A stretch of 35,758 nt of DNA, taken from contig JAIXTI010000132.1 of the NCBI GenBank assembly GCA_027484025.1, positions 1 through 35,758 of the forward strand. The letters are read 5' to 3'. The notes under the pieces are model-generated. The model was not told the origin of the DNA and did no database searches. It worked only from the letters and a program-made list of their open reading frames with translations. The position numbers and the translations under genes were made by a program. The DNA comes from a bacterium (GTDB taxonomy: Bacteria; Gemmatimonadota; Gemmatimonadetes; Gemmatimonadales; Gemmatimonadaceae). Below, in pieces: positions 1 to 12,838 of the stretch. Numbering within the stretch: position 1 is the first letter of the stretch; every line of letters begins with the position of its first letter.

Positions 1-1530
<1,530 letters not shown>

Positions 1531-1652
1531 CTATGCGCCGCGGAATATTGGCAGATCCGGCCGGGCCCGCCAGAGCGACACTTCATCCCGTCGTCCCTCC
1601 ACGGTCGGGGTCGCCGCTTGCCGCAGCCCTCGCGGGGCCGCATTGTGGGGGT

Positions 1653-2522
1653 ATGGAGTCAGTGACCGACGAAAGCCCCAAGATGACGCGCCCCCGCGAT
1701 GATGAACTCGACCTGTTCGGGATCACCCATCCCGGTCGCGTTCGCACGTCGAATCAGGATCAGTTCCTCTTGTGCACCGTGCACCCCCAGGTGGTGGTGC
1801 ATGGCACGAGCCTGCAGGACACCTCCGCGATTACGCTACGTGGCGAACGGGTAGCCACCATCATGCTTGTCGCCGATGGTGTCGGTGGCAGCGCCGATGG
1901 CAGCGAGGCGAGTCGTCTCGCCACCATCGCGGTGACGGAATACTTCGCGTCGGCCATGAAGTGCTGGCACGCAGCCGGCTCGGCCAGTGAACACGAATTC
2001 ACTGCCGCGCTGCGCGAGTCCGCTATCGAAGCACATCGCCGCGTGAAGGAGCAGGCTGCGATCACCTTGGAAGGGCGCAAGATGGCCACGACGCTGTCCA
2101 TTGGCATCGTGGTGTGGCCGTTGCTCTATGTCGTGCAAGTGGGGGACAGTCGCTGCTATCACTATCAGGATGGCGAGCTGCGACAGCTCACGCGTGATCA
2201 GACGCTCGCGCAGGAGATGATCGATCGCGGCGCCCTCACGCCGGAACGCGCACACAACTCGCCGCTCAACCACGTACTCTCGAGCGCCATTGGCGCCGAC
2301 GACGCGGTGCCGGAAATCTCGCGCCTCGACGTGAGCCACCGCGGCAGCATCACGTTGGTGTGCAGCGACGGTCTCACCAAGCACGTGAACGACGCGGAGA
2401 TTGCCGACGCGTGCGGACGGATGACGTCATCGGAGCAGCTGTGCCGCGAACTGTGCGACCTCGCGCTGGAACGCGGTGGGAGCGACAACATCACCATCGT
2501 GGTCGGTCGGGCGCTTCCTTAG
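1653..2522 (+). CDS. PP2C-family Ser/Thr protein phosphatase
   Basis: A 289-residue cytosolic metal-dependent (PPM/PP2C, PrpC/Stp-like) phosphatase that would reverse Ser/Thr phosphorylation. The conserved motifs are in order: RVRTSNQDQF near residue 29, with Asp in the metal site; VADGVGG at 73-79; GDSRCY at 164-169; CSDGLT at 237-242; and SDNITIVV from 277, with the last metal-binding Asp. There is no membrane segment or extra sensor domain. I chose the ATG at 1653 because it follows a purine-rich GTGGGGGT stretch; an ATG at 1683 is also possible, while the open frame upstream to 1533 encodes Pro/Arg-rich filler. It is divergent from the LPOR gene (185 nt between the starts). The Ser/Thr kinase at 8.8-9.8 kb could be a partner, but the two are not adjacent. 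It ends just before the inverted-repeat element. Confidence 0.9.
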   Translation: MESVTDESPKMTRPRDDELDLFGITHPGRVRTSNQDQFLLCTVHPQVVVHGTSLQDTSAITLRGERVATIMLVADGVGGSADGSEASRLATIAVTEYFASAMKCWHAAGSASEHEFTAALRESAIEAHRRVKEQAAITLEGRKMATTLSIGIVVWPLLYVVQVGDSRCYHYQDGELRQLTRDQTLAQEMIDRGALTPERAHNSPLNHVLSSAIGADDAVPEISRLDVSHRGSITLVCSDGLTKHVNDAEIADACGRMTSSEQLCRELCDLALERGGSDNITIVVGRALP

Positions 2523-2654
2523 CCTTCGCTTGCGAAACTGCGGAGGACCGCCACCGCGGTTCGGGTTTGAACCACCACTGCGGTTGATGGACTGCCACTG
2601 CGGTTCTGGACCGCACCTGCGGTTTGGGAACACTGCGGTTTGGGGTCGCTATGG

Positions 2655-2693
2655 AAAGTGCCGATCCGGCGTTGCCGGATCGGCACTTTTGGG
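2655..2693 (+). terminator. Hairpin A, probable terminator of the PP2C gene
   Basis: A perfect 16-bp stem pairs 2655-2670 with 2674-2689 around a three-base GTT loop, and TTTT with G follows on the plus strand. This is a good intrinsic terminator for plus-strand transcription coming from the phosphatase gene 130 nt upstream. The stem starts with AAA, so some activity on the minus strand is possible too. Confidence 0.8.
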
Positions 2694-2739
2694 TGGTTGA
2701 CCTCACTGCCACCGCAGTTGCTGTGGTATCAACCACCAA
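2690..2739. repeat. Central hairpin between the two terminators
   Basis: GGTGGTTGA (2692-2700) pairs with TCAACCACC (2729-2737) around a loop that itself holds ACCGCAG and CTGTGGT half-complements and one more ACCGCAGTT copy (2711-2719). It fills the gap between hairpins A and B, so almost the entire centre of the element is self-complementary. Confidence 0.65.
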
Positions 2740-2771
2740 AAACCGCGCCCGTCGGCGTCGCCGACGGGCGC
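2738..2771 (-). terminator. Hairpin B, probable terminator of the phosphoglucomutase operon
   Basis: A perfect 12-bp GC-rich stem pairs 2745-2756 with 2760-2771 around a three-base loop. Read on the minus strand it is followed by GGTTTTTGG, the T-run expected after an intrinsic terminator. It lies about 125 nt beyond the stop codon of the minus-strand gene pgm. With hairpin A it makes a back-to-back pair, each stem having its T-run on the side suited to the incoming gene. Confidence 0.78.
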
Positions 2772-2897
2772 TTCCGATTGAACCCGAACTGCAGTGTTCC
2801 TCAACCGCAGTGGCGGTCCAGAACTGCAGTGGCAGTCCATCAACTGCAGTAGCAGTAAAAACCCGAACCGCAGTTCGCAGTAAACCGCCCCAAGCGC

Positions 2898-6787
<3,890 letters not shown>

Positions 6788-6789
6788 GG

Positions 6790-7299
6790 TCAATCCTCCT
6801 CGTTGTTCTTGGGGGCGCCGCTCGATCCCACCGCGGCACCGCCCGCCTTGATCTCGGCCGCGCGGTGCACCGCCGCGCGAATGCGCAGGTACGTGGCGCA
6901 GCGGCAGAGATTGGTGTTGAGCGCCGTATCGATGTCCGCGTCGGTGGGCTTGGGCGTCTTGGCCAGAAGCGACGCGGCGGCCATCATCTGGCCCGCCTGA
7001 CAGTAGCCGCACTGCGGCACGTCGAGCTCTTCCCACGCCTGTTGCACCGCATGCGCGCCATCGGGGGACAACCCTTCGATGGTCGTGATCTCTGCGCCCG
7101 CGGCGCGGGAGACCGGCAGCGTGCACGTACGCTGGGCAACACCGTTGACGTGCACCGTGCAGGCGCCGCAGCGATTCGCGCCGCAGCCGAACTTGGTGCC
7201 TTTGAGATCGAGTTCGTCTCGCAGTACCCACAACAGCGGCATGTCTGCAGGCGCGTCAACCGTGCGCGTGGCACCGTTGACCTTGAGCGTGATCGGCAT
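6790..7299 (-). CDS. [2Fe-2S] small subunit of the IorA/IorB-type molybdenum hydroxylase
   Basis: A 169-residue iron-sulfur subunit that passes electrons from the molybdenum centre. The N-terminal plant-ferredoxin-type domain has Cys39, Cys44, Cys47 and Cys59 ([12 protein letters not shown]...RTC). The C-terminal helical domain has Cys97, Cys100, Cys132 and Cys134 ([13 protein letters not shown]). Together they hold the two [2Fe-2S] clusters of this family. It has no signal peptide and would be carried through Tat by the large subunit, as is usual. The ATG at 7299 follows a weak GAGG about 11 nt upstream. It is the first gene of the minus-strand set, and its promoter must lie in the 284-nt gap shared with the divergent sugar dehydrogenase. 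Confidence 0.93.
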   Translation of the reverse strand: MPITLKVNGATRTVDAPADMPLLWVLRDELDLKGTKFGCGANRCGACTVHVNGVAQRTCTLPVSRAAGAEITTIEGLSPDGAHAVQQAWEELDVPQCGYCQAGQMMAAASLLAKTPKPTDADIDTALNTNLCRCATYLRIRAAVHRAAEIKAGGAAVGSSGAPKNNEED

Positions 7300-7504
7300 G
7301 GGACCCGTGGCCTCGGGGGAAAGGAAGGAACAACCCGTGAAAAATCGCTCGGCGGGGCAGGGGAGTCCAGTTCATCGCTGCCAATACCCCGCAACCTGAA
7401 CCCCCCAAGCCGGAATTGCGCAGTTTCGGGTTCCGGGTTTCGCTGTCCGGCCGCTGGTTTCTCGATACGTGGGGAACGACATGGGCAGGCGGGTGTTTGG
7501 AGAT

Positions 7505-7540
7505 GTGAACGGCAGTTCACTGGGCGCTATGATCCAGTGA
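7505..7540 (+). promoter_or_regulatory. Candidate promoter with two nested inverted repeats before the sugar dehydrogenase
   Basis: TATGAT at 7528-7533 is a good -10 element; GTGAAC at 7505-7510 lies 17 nt upstream at the -35 position but matches only in part. GTGAAC-GGCA-GTTCAC (7505-7520) is a perfect inverted repeat over the -35 side. TCACTGG (7517-7523) and CCAGTGA (7534-7540) form a second one with the -10 inside its 10-nt spacer. This looks like an operator, but no cognate regulator is identifiable nearby. The rest of 7300-7583 shows no gene and no other clear site. Confidence 0.5.
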
Positions 7541-7583
7541 CCGCGGGCGCTCCCCGCCTCAACCGTGACCTCGGGCCCACCGT

Positions 7584-8759
7584 ATGCGCCGATTCGTCTT
7601 GCTCCTCGTGCTGGCTGGCTGCTCCGCCTCACCTGCCTCGACGCCCCCCGAGGAAACGACCGGCGTGGTGCCCCCAACGCAGCAACTGGCCGACCGCTCG
7701 CCCACCCCTTCGAACACACGCGGCGTGGTAACCGCCGAAACAGTGGTGAGCGGGCTCGCGAACCCGTGGGCCATCGAGTTCCTCCCCGATGGTCGTGCGC
7801 TCGTGACGGAGCGGCCCGGTCGTCTGCGTCTCCTGTCCCCCAACGGCCAGCTGTCGGCACCGCTCTCCGGTGTGCCGGCCGTGTTCGCCCAAGGACAGGG
7901 CGGCTTGCTCGATGTGGCCATCGATCCGCAGTTCACGCAGAACCAGTTGGTGTATCTGTCCTTCGCCGAGGCGGGTGCAGGTGGGGCCGGTACCGCGGTG
8001 GCGCGCGGACGCTTGAGCGGCAACGCGCTGCTCGATGTGCAGGTCATCTATCGGCAAACGCCCAAGCTCGACGGTGGTGGCCACTACGGCTCGAGGTTGG
8101 TGTTTGCCGCCGACGGCAAGCTCCTGGTGACGCAGGGTGACCGGATGAACTGGCGCGACCGCGCGCAGGATCTCTCCATGGGGCAGGGGAAGATCATGCG
8201 CATCAACACCGACGGGAGCGTGCCGGCGGACAATCCGTTCCTCAGCAACGCGACTGCGCGACGCGAGATCTGGTCGTATGGTCATCGCAACGTGCAGTCG
8301 GCGGCGCTGCATCCGTCCACCAGGCAACTCTGGACCGTCGAGCACGGCGCACGCGGCGGCGACGAACTCAATCGTCCGGAGCGCGGCAAGAATTACGGCT
8401 GGCCGATCATCACGTACGGTGTGGACTACTCCGGTGCGCGCATCGGCGAAGGGACTGCCAAGGCCGGGCTCGAGCAGCCCGTGTACTACTGGGATCCGGT
8501 GATCGCGCCATCTGGCATGGCGTTCTACACCGCCGACGCCATTCCCGGCTGGAAGGGGAGTATTCTCGTGGGCTCGCTCAGCCCGGGAGCACTGGTACGC
8601 CTCGAGCTCTCCAACGACCGCGTGGTGCGCGAGATACGCTACCTCGGCGAACTCGGCGAACGCATACGCGATGTGACCGTGGGGCCTGATGGTTTCGTGT
8701 ACGTCGTGACCGATAGCGGCAATGGACGCGTACTGCGTATCAAGCCGGTGATCGGCTGA
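7584..8759 (+). CDS. PQQ-dependent aldose sugar dehydrogenase, lipoprotein
   Basis: A 391-residue lipoprotein of the soluble glucose dehydrogenase/YliI (Asd) family: a six-bladed propeller that oxidises aldose sugars with pyrroloquinoline quinone in the periplasm. The lipobox LAGC puts the lipidated cysteine at residue 13. Family motifs are LANPWAIEFLPDG, LLDVAIDP, the catalytic-site histidine in GGGHYGSR (His167), GHRN, EHGARGGDELN and NYGWP. The length is normal for the family. The start ATG at 7584 directly precedes the signal peptide; no good Shine-Dalgarno is seen. No PQQ synthesis genes are in the window, so the cofactor would come from elsewhere in the genome or the environment. It is convergent with the kinase gene (42 nt between the ends). 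Confidence 0.9.
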   Translation: MRRFVLLLVLAGCSASPASTPPEETTGVVPPTQQLADRSPTPSNTRGVVTAETVVSGLANPWAIEFLPDGRALVTERPGRLRLLSPNGQLSAPLSGVPAVFAQGQGGLLDVAIDPQFTQNQLVYLSFAEAGAGGAGTAVARGRLSGNALLDVQVIYRQTPKLDGGGHYGSRLVFAADGKLLVTQGDRMNWRDRAQDLSMGQGKIMRINTDGSVPADNPFLSNATARREIWSYGHRNVQSAALHPSTRQLWTVEHGARGGDELNRPERGKNYGWPIITYGVDYSGARIGEGTAKAGLEQPVYYWDPVIAPSGMAFYTADAIPGWKGSILVGSLSPGALVRLELSNDRVVREIRYLGELGERIRDVTVGPDGFVYVVTDSGNGRVLRIKPVIG

Positions 8760-8801
8760 CGCGACCACCGCACGTGTGAGCCGTCTCCGAACGTGGGGCC
8801 G

Positions 8802-9833
8802 TCAGCGCAGAAGCATCCAGGACGCTGCGGCGGCGACCACGAGTGCACCGGCAACCATCATCACGCGAGGTACGCCACGAGGTGGCGCTACCGGTGGCAC
8901 GGCCGCCACAACAGCCGGGGTGCTGGACGCGGCCGGCATCGCCAACGCGTCGAGCACTTTCACAATGGCGGAGGCCGAGTGCGGACGCTGGAGCGGATCC
9001 TTTTCGAGGCAACGCATGAAGATATCCGCCACTGATGCCGGTGTATCGGGGCGGACATCACGCACGGGAACTGGCGCTTCGCTCAACTGTGCCGCCATCG
9101 TGGCGCGGAGCGATTTCCGGACGAGCGGCGCGCTCCCGGTGAGCAGCTCATAGGCGAGACAGGCGAACGCGTACAAGTCGGCTTTGTGGTCGACCACCTT
9201 GGCGTTGCTGACCTGTTCCGGCGCCATGTAGGCTGGTGTGCCGAGTGTCATGCTGACCGTCGTCACGCGACGACCAGCGTGCAGCGCCTCGGCGCTCGCA
9301 TCATCGAGTGCTTTGGCCACTCCGAAGTCCGAGATCATGGCGACGCCGTCGCAGAGCAGCACATTCTCCGGCTTGATATCGCGATGCACGACGCCCTTGG
9401 CATGCGCATAGGTCAAGGCGGACGCGAGCTCACGCAGCAGTCGCAGCGCCTCGTGCATGGGCAACGCCCCGCGCTTGGTGAGCAACTCGCGAAGCGAATG
9501 CCCCTCCACGTACGGCATCGAGTACCAGTGGCACGACGATGGGCCGGTGGCGCTGTCTGTGTCGCCCGCCGAGAGCAGGGGCACCAGATGGGGATGTTGC
9601 AGACGCGCGGCAATGAGGATCTCGCGTCGGAACCTGGCACCGTCGACACCGTCGGTGAGCACCGCAGGGAGCACCTTGAGGACAACGCTGCGCTCGAGGG
9701 CGACTTCGGTGGCCAGGAATACCCGCGACGAGCCTCCACCGCCCAACTCGCGGTTGATGACGTAGGCGTCTCTCAGCTGACGCTGGAGACGCTCACGTAG
9801 GTCCGAATCGCCGGCGGCGTGACTTTGGCTCAC
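8802..9833 (-). CDS. Membrane-anchored Ser/Thr protein kinase (Hanks type)
   Basis: A 343-residue kinase with the catalytic domain at about residues 24-285 and one C-terminal membrane helix (about 322-342), after which almost nothing follows. Conserved elements are the glycine loop ELGGGGSSRVF, the ATP-site lysine in VLKVLP (Lys53), HRDIKPEN (150-157), DFGVAKA (169-175) and GTPAYMAPEQ (198-207). The linker before the helix is Ala/Pro/Val-rich. There is no extracytoplasmic sensor domain, unlike many kinases of this family, so input probably comes through the cytoplasm or a partner. I chose the GTG at 9833, which gives the usual LRERLQRQL lead-in; a GTG at 9890 would add 19 residues that look untranslated. 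It follows the secreted SnoaL-like protein gene on the same strand after 78 nt. Confidence 0.9.
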   Translation of the reverse strand: MSQSHAAGDSDLRERLQRQLRDAYVINRELGGGGSSRVFLATEVALERSVVLKVLPAVLTDGVDGARFRREILIAARLQHPHLVPLLSAGDTDSATGPSSCHWYSMPYVEGHSLRELLTKRGALPMHEALRLLRELASALTYAHAKGVVHRDIKPENVLLCDGVAMISDFGVAKALDDASAEALHAGRRVTTVSMTLGTPAYMAPEQVSNAKVVDHKADLYAFACLAYELLTGSAPLVRKSLRATMAAQLSEAPVPVRDVRPDTPASVADIFMRCLEKDPLQRPHSASAIVKVLDALAMPAASSTPAVVAAVPPVAPPRGVPRVMMVAGALVVAAAASWMLLR

Positions 9834-9896
9834 GGTGAATTCTACGACAAATCGACATGCTCTGCTGTAGGCCAAATGCACTATGGCCACCGATCC

Positions 9897-9910
9897 GTGA
9901 TGTTCATCAC
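9897..9910. promoter_or_regulatory. Perfect palindromic site GTGATG-TT-CATCAC upstream of the kinase gene
   Basis: The 14-nt sequence matches the GTGA-N6-TCAC pattern bound by CRP/FNR-family regulators. It lies about 64-77 nt upstream of the kinase GTG and just after the stop codon of the preceding gene, a sensible place for an activator site. No CRP-like gene is in the window, so the assignment is pattern only. Confidence 0.45.
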
Positions 9911-9911
9911 A

Positions 9912-11432
9912 CTACGGCCTGCGTCGCGAACTCCAGTGTATGGCGGAAATCTGCCAACGCTCACCCGTTCGGCGTGCCACGATCAATTCGGCGCCAAGCG
10001 AGTCGACGGCGCGGTCGTTGTAGGTCCCTTTTGTTGCCGACGTGGACACGGAGTATGCCACATCACCGCTTACCGTGACCGAGCGCGGCTGGCGCTCCGC
10101 CTTGATCGCGCGGGCATAGGCAATATCCGCCGGCAAATGATGCGCACGATAGTCTGCGAGGGTTTCCACCAAACCGCCTTCGAGAATCACGACGTCGGGC
10201 GTCAGCAACGAAAGCGCCTTGGTGCTGTCGCCACTTTCCAACGCGGCATGAAACGTCGCGACAAGAGTCGCTACCTGAACGGAATCGCTCGGGCCGGCCG
10301 GCATGGCGTGTCCCGCATGCATGTCATGACCGCCGCCCACGGCGCCGCCGTACCCGAAGCCGGTCATCGCTCCCGTCTGCGGGTCATGCTGCATCACCGC
10401 GCCGAAGGTCACGCTCGGTGTGGGCAGCGCCGTCAGGAATCCCACCGATGGCCCACCCATGTTTTCGATCCCCATGTGTTCGGACATCACGCGCCACGCC
10501 GGTACGCTCATGACCTCGGTGGTGTCGTCGCGGAAACGCCGTGCCGCCAGCATGATCTGCGCGCGCTTCTCGTTTCGCGCGACACTCGGATTGGTGAGGA
10601 TGTCGCTGACCGCATCGTGCATCGAGTGGAGGTTGTCGAAGATGATCGCCGCTTCGGGATAGCGCTCGGCAAACTTGGGCGCGACCGCGACCGTCATGGG
10701 CATCTGGTGCGGAAGCGAGCCGGGGACATCGTTGAGCATCTGGAAGAAACGCGCGACGGTGCCGCGGATGAGCGACTGCTTTTCGGTGCGCGACTTGCCA
10801 ACCATCAGCGGTTCGTAGAGCCCCATTTGGAGCCAGTGATATCCCCAGATCAGGCCGTTGAACTTCGGATACTTCTTGCGGAACGCCAGCGAGTACGGCT
10901 GCTCCTGCATCAGGCGCATCGACTTGGGTTTGCTGCTGAACGCGAGGTCCGGACGCGAGCGGTAATAGCTCAGGAGTCGAGCGACTTCGGCGTCGCGCGC
11001 CTCCCACGTCATCCGTTCGTCGGCGAGGACATCGTACAACTGACGGTGCAGCAGGTGGGCCCAGTCGAACATCATCTTGGCCTCGGGCGCGAGCCGCGCA
11101 TACATCGGCTCAATCGCGGCTTCTTCGAGCGGGAGACGCGGCGGCTTGATGAGCACCTTTTCCGTCAGGAAGCGATAGCGATCCTCTTCGAGTCGCGACG
11201 CCGGGGCGTTGGGATAGCGCCACAACGTTTCGTACAGAATCGCGTGCCCGTAATCGAATGCGTTGAACAGGCGATCGGCCGACGAGTAATGCGTCCGGAA
11301 CTGCCAGTTGTGCGGCGCCTGCAAGTAGAACTGTTTGTACGTGGTGCTCCATTGTGCTGGCAGCGTGGCCGGCGCGAGCAGGAGCGTCGCGGTGAGGAGC
11401 GCACGCGGAGCGGCCTTCATGAATGCTTGCAT
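9912..11432 (-). CDS. Secreted protein with His/Met-rich linker and C-terminal SnoaL/DUF4440-like domain
   Basis: A 506-residue protein with a Sec signal peptide ending near PATLPAQW. The first roughly 340 residues form an unrecognised, probably helical domain rich in Trp, Tyr and His (YGHAILYETLWRYP, WGYHWLQMGLYEP). Residues 366-381 are a linker with the metal-ligand pattern GGGHDMHAGHAM. The last roughly 125 residues resemble the SnoaL/DUF4440 cone fold (FHAALESGDSTKALSLLTPDVVILEGG ... ERWQISAIHWS). His/Met clusters like this often bind Cu(I)/Cu(II) in the periplasm. Its place next to other metal-ligand-rich genes and near a copper operon suggests copper handling, which is an inference. The ATG at 11432 follows GGGAG with 8-nt spacing and lies 15 nt after the stop of the beta-barrel gene, so the two are probably cotranscribed. 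Confidence 0.7.
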   Translation of the reverse strand: MQAFMKAAPRALLTATLLLAPATLPAQWSTTYKQFYLQAPHNWQFRTHYSSADRLFNAFDYGHAILYETLWRYPNAPASRLEEDRYRFLTEKVLIKPPRLPLEEAAIEPMYARLAPEAKMMFDWAHLLHRQLYDVLADERMTWEARDAEVARLLSYYRSRPDLAFSSKPKSMRLMQEQPYSLAFRKKYPKFNGLIWGYHWLQMGLYEPLMVGKSRTEKQSLIRGTVARFFQMLNDVPGSLPHQMPMTVAVAPKFAERYPEAAIIFDNLHSMHDAVSDILTNPSVARNEKRAQIMLAARRFRDDTTEVMSVPAWRVMSEHMGIENMGGPSVGFLTALPTPSVTFGAVMQHDPQTGAMTGFGYGGAVGGGHDMHAGHAMPAGPSDSVQVATLVATFHAALESGDSTKALSLLTPDVVILEGGLVETLADYRAHHLPADIAYARAIKAERQPRSVTVSGDVAYSVSTSATKGTYNDRAVDSLGAELIVARRTGERWQISAIHWSSRRRP

Positions 11433-11447
11433 GTGTCTATCTCCCGT

Positions 11448-12263
11448 TCAGCGGCGTGAGGTCCACGGCAGGCCAATGGCGACCGCGGCACCCGTGGTGA
11501 TGAACCATCCCTGATCGTCGCCGCGAAGGCGATATCCGCCACCGACGTCGAAGGCGACGCGCGGGCTGAGCTGAATACGCGATCCGCCCGCGGCATCCCA
11601 CCGCTGCGCGAGACCGGCGGTCATGGGTTCACTGGCGACCAGTTCGGCAGTGAAGAGCATCGACTTGAGCGGCAACGTCTTGTCGACGGCCAGACCGGCG
11701 GTCCAGCGGGACAGCTCGGCGTTGGCCGACGTGACGCTGGCGTTTACCGCATCGCGGTTGAGGCTGATCTGCCCGTTCACATGAAAGCGGGCCCACGGAA
11801 ACGTCTTGGTCGCAATGGCCTTGAACGACGGAACGTACCGGTCTGGCCCTGCCGGACCAGCGGGAATGAGCAGGTCGGCAACGACCGCCAGCGCTGGGAA
11901 ACGCGTCTCGGCGTTCAGGTTGTAGAGCGCCGACATCTCGAGCCCCGCCAACGCCGTGGTCCGCGCACCGCGCGGTCCTTCGGCGTGCTCGAGCGGGAAT
12001 CCGATTTCGACCTGGGTGCGCGGCAACAGGCCGATCGCGATTTCCGGTTCGACCCCCCAGCGATAGGCGCTGCCGCGCGCGCGCTCGAGACGTAGAGGGG
12101 CCACCTGCAGCTCGATGGAGCGTCGCTCAATGGCGTACGCATCTTCCGTGCGGATTGGACGGCCCGCATCGGTATTGAAAAAGTCCGTCTGCGCATGCGC
12201 AGCGGCCGCCGTCACGTGGCCCGCCAAAAAAAGGGCGGCCACGCGCAGGGTATGCACGTTCAT
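11448..12263 (-). CDS. Outer-membrane beta-barrel protein (MetA/SphA-like 'transporter' family)
   Basis: A 271-residue protein with a Sec signal peptide (MNVHTLRVAALFLAG...AHAQ) and then alternating amphipathic strands (EPEIAIGLLPRTQVEIGFPL, AGLEMSALYNLN, FHVNGQISLN, TAGLAVDKTLP, VAFDVGGGYRLRG) ending in WTSRR. The pattern fits the family of small beta-barrels annotated as phenol-degradation MetA or 'transporter' (PF13557). The substrate is unknown. I chose the ATG at 12263 because it starts a standard signal peptide; the open frame continues upstream to 12677 but that part is a shadow of the His-rich gene. It lies between the His-rich small protein and the SnoaL-like secreted protein, all on the minus strand. 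Confidence 0.7.
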   Translation of the reverse strand: MNVHTLRVAALFLAGHVTAAAAHAQTDFFNTDAGRPIRTEDAYAIERRSIELQVAPLRLERARGSAYRWGVEPEIAIGLLPRTQVEIGFPLEHAEGPRGARTTALAGLEMSALYNLNAETRFPALAVVADLLIPAGPAGPDRYVPSFKAIATKTFPWARFHVNGQISLNRDAVNASVTSANAELSRWTAGLAVDKTLPLKSMLFTAELVASEPMTAGLAQRWDAAGGSRIQLSPRVAFDVGGGYRLRGDDQGWFITTGAAVAIGLPWTSRR

Positions 12264-12362
12264 GAAAAGCGGAGTCGCGAGACACGAGGGTGGCACGTGT
12301 GGCGCTGCGATGCCGGGAGGCACGCAACAGAGATCCACCGTGCGAAGCGAAAGAACCGAGTC

Positions 12363-12387
12363 GTGCCGTTGTCGATGACAACGGCGC
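12363..12387. repeat. Intercistronic hairpin after the His-rich gene
   Basis: GCCGTTGTC (12365-12373) pairs perfectly with GACAACGGC (12377-12385) around GAT; one G-C and one G-T pair extend the stem. It lies just beyond the stop of the minus-strand His-rich gene and before the beta-barrel gene. It has no T-run, so it may be an RNA-stabilising or attenuating stem rather than a full terminator. Confidence 0.5.
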
Positions 12388-12391
12388 GCGG

Positions 12392-12769
12392 TCAGGCTCG
12401 CGGAGGGGGTGTCTCGGGCGCGGGGCGCACCGACGTCGGCGTGTCGACGTCGAGCGAGAGAACGCGGGATGGAGTGACCACGACGCGCGTCGTGATGGTC
12501 TGGATCTCGGCCACGATGGCGGTCGCCGAGCACGCCATCGCCATGGGGCAGCTGGCGTCCGGGCTCTGGTCTTGCTGCTGCGAATGCTGCGGCGAGTGAT
12601 GACCGCCGTGCGCTGGCGAGTGCTGCGCCGCGCCATGCTGCGATGGGCTGTGAGGCGCCGCCACGCCAAGCTCGCACGCGGCGCTTGCTGCCAGCAGCAC
12701 GAGCTGCAGCAGATGCACGCTGAACACCAGCGTGGCGGCGCGACGGAGACGGGCGGACCAGCGAGTCAT
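12392..12769 (-). CDS. Small His/Met/Cys-rich exported or membrane-anchored protein, putative metal binding
   Basis: A 125-residue protein with no family I can name. Residues 11-32 form a hydrophobic signal or anchor segment (LVFSVHLLQLVLLAASAAC). Residues 40-62 contain seven histidines in a Ser/Gln/Gly background. CPMAMAC (Cys74 to Cys80) follows, and then a more ordered segment (EIQTITTRVVVTPSRVLSL) before a Pro-rich end. The His cluster plus CPMAMAC looks like a soft/borderline metal site such as copper. It lies 69 nt after the plug-domain lipoprotein gene and before the beta-barrel gene on the same strand. The composition makes a chance frame possible, but the signal-like start and operon position support a real gene. 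Confidence 0.6.
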   Translation of the reverse strand: MTRWSARLRRAATLVFSVHLLQLVLLAASAACELGVAAPHSPSQHGAAQHSPAHGGHHSPQHSQQQDQSPDASCPMAMACSATAIVAEIQTITTRVVVTPSRVLSLDVDTPTSVRPAPETPPPRA

Positions 12770-12838
12770 GGCGTCAAGCTAATTGGAGCCGCGACGCAAA
12801 GACAACGACAGGTCCCCCGCAGTCGATCAGGCTCGCGG

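Larger units (their letters stand above)
2557..2870. repeat. Large imperfect inverted-repeat element with segregated ACTGCGGTT / AACCGCAGT motifs
   Basis: This non-coding stretch between two convergent genes is a nested palindrome. The left arm (2557-2646) and right arm (2781-2870) align without gaps over 90 nt, as reverse complements, with about 14 mismatches by eye (roughly 84 percent). The left arm carries ACTGCGGTT-type motifs (near 2577, 2597, 2615 and 2632, with degenerate copies at 2537 and 2552). The right arm carries only the opposite orientation, AACYGCAGT (near 2787, 2803, 2822, 2842 and 2866). Motif spacing mirrors across the centre (20, 19, 16 nt on the left; 16, 19, 20, 24 on the right). 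Several mismatches are G on the left against T on the right, so they still pair as G-U in plus-strand RNA. Two perfect hairpins sit in the 134-nt centre. Open frames across it encode only TAVAV-like repeats and are not genes. The whole gene-free stretch is 2523-2897. Confidence 0.9.

Noticed and set aside
2532..2881. CRISPR array or tandem-repeat gene in the 2.5-2.9 kb gap
   Set aside because: The repeats are only about 9 nt, spaced 16-24 nt and inverted about a centre, with no cas genes; translated frames give low-complexity TAVAV repeats that depend on the DNA motif.
9819..11459. A 546-codon plus-strand frame opposite the SnoaL-like protein gene
   Set aside because: The minus frame has a signal peptide, a good Shine-Dalgarno and a recognisable C-terminal domain; the plus frame has only Arg/His-rich filler.
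12264..12677. An N-terminal extension of the beta-barrel gene
   Set aside because: A standard signal peptide starts at 12263 and the upstream part is Arg-rich and antiphase to the His-rich gene.
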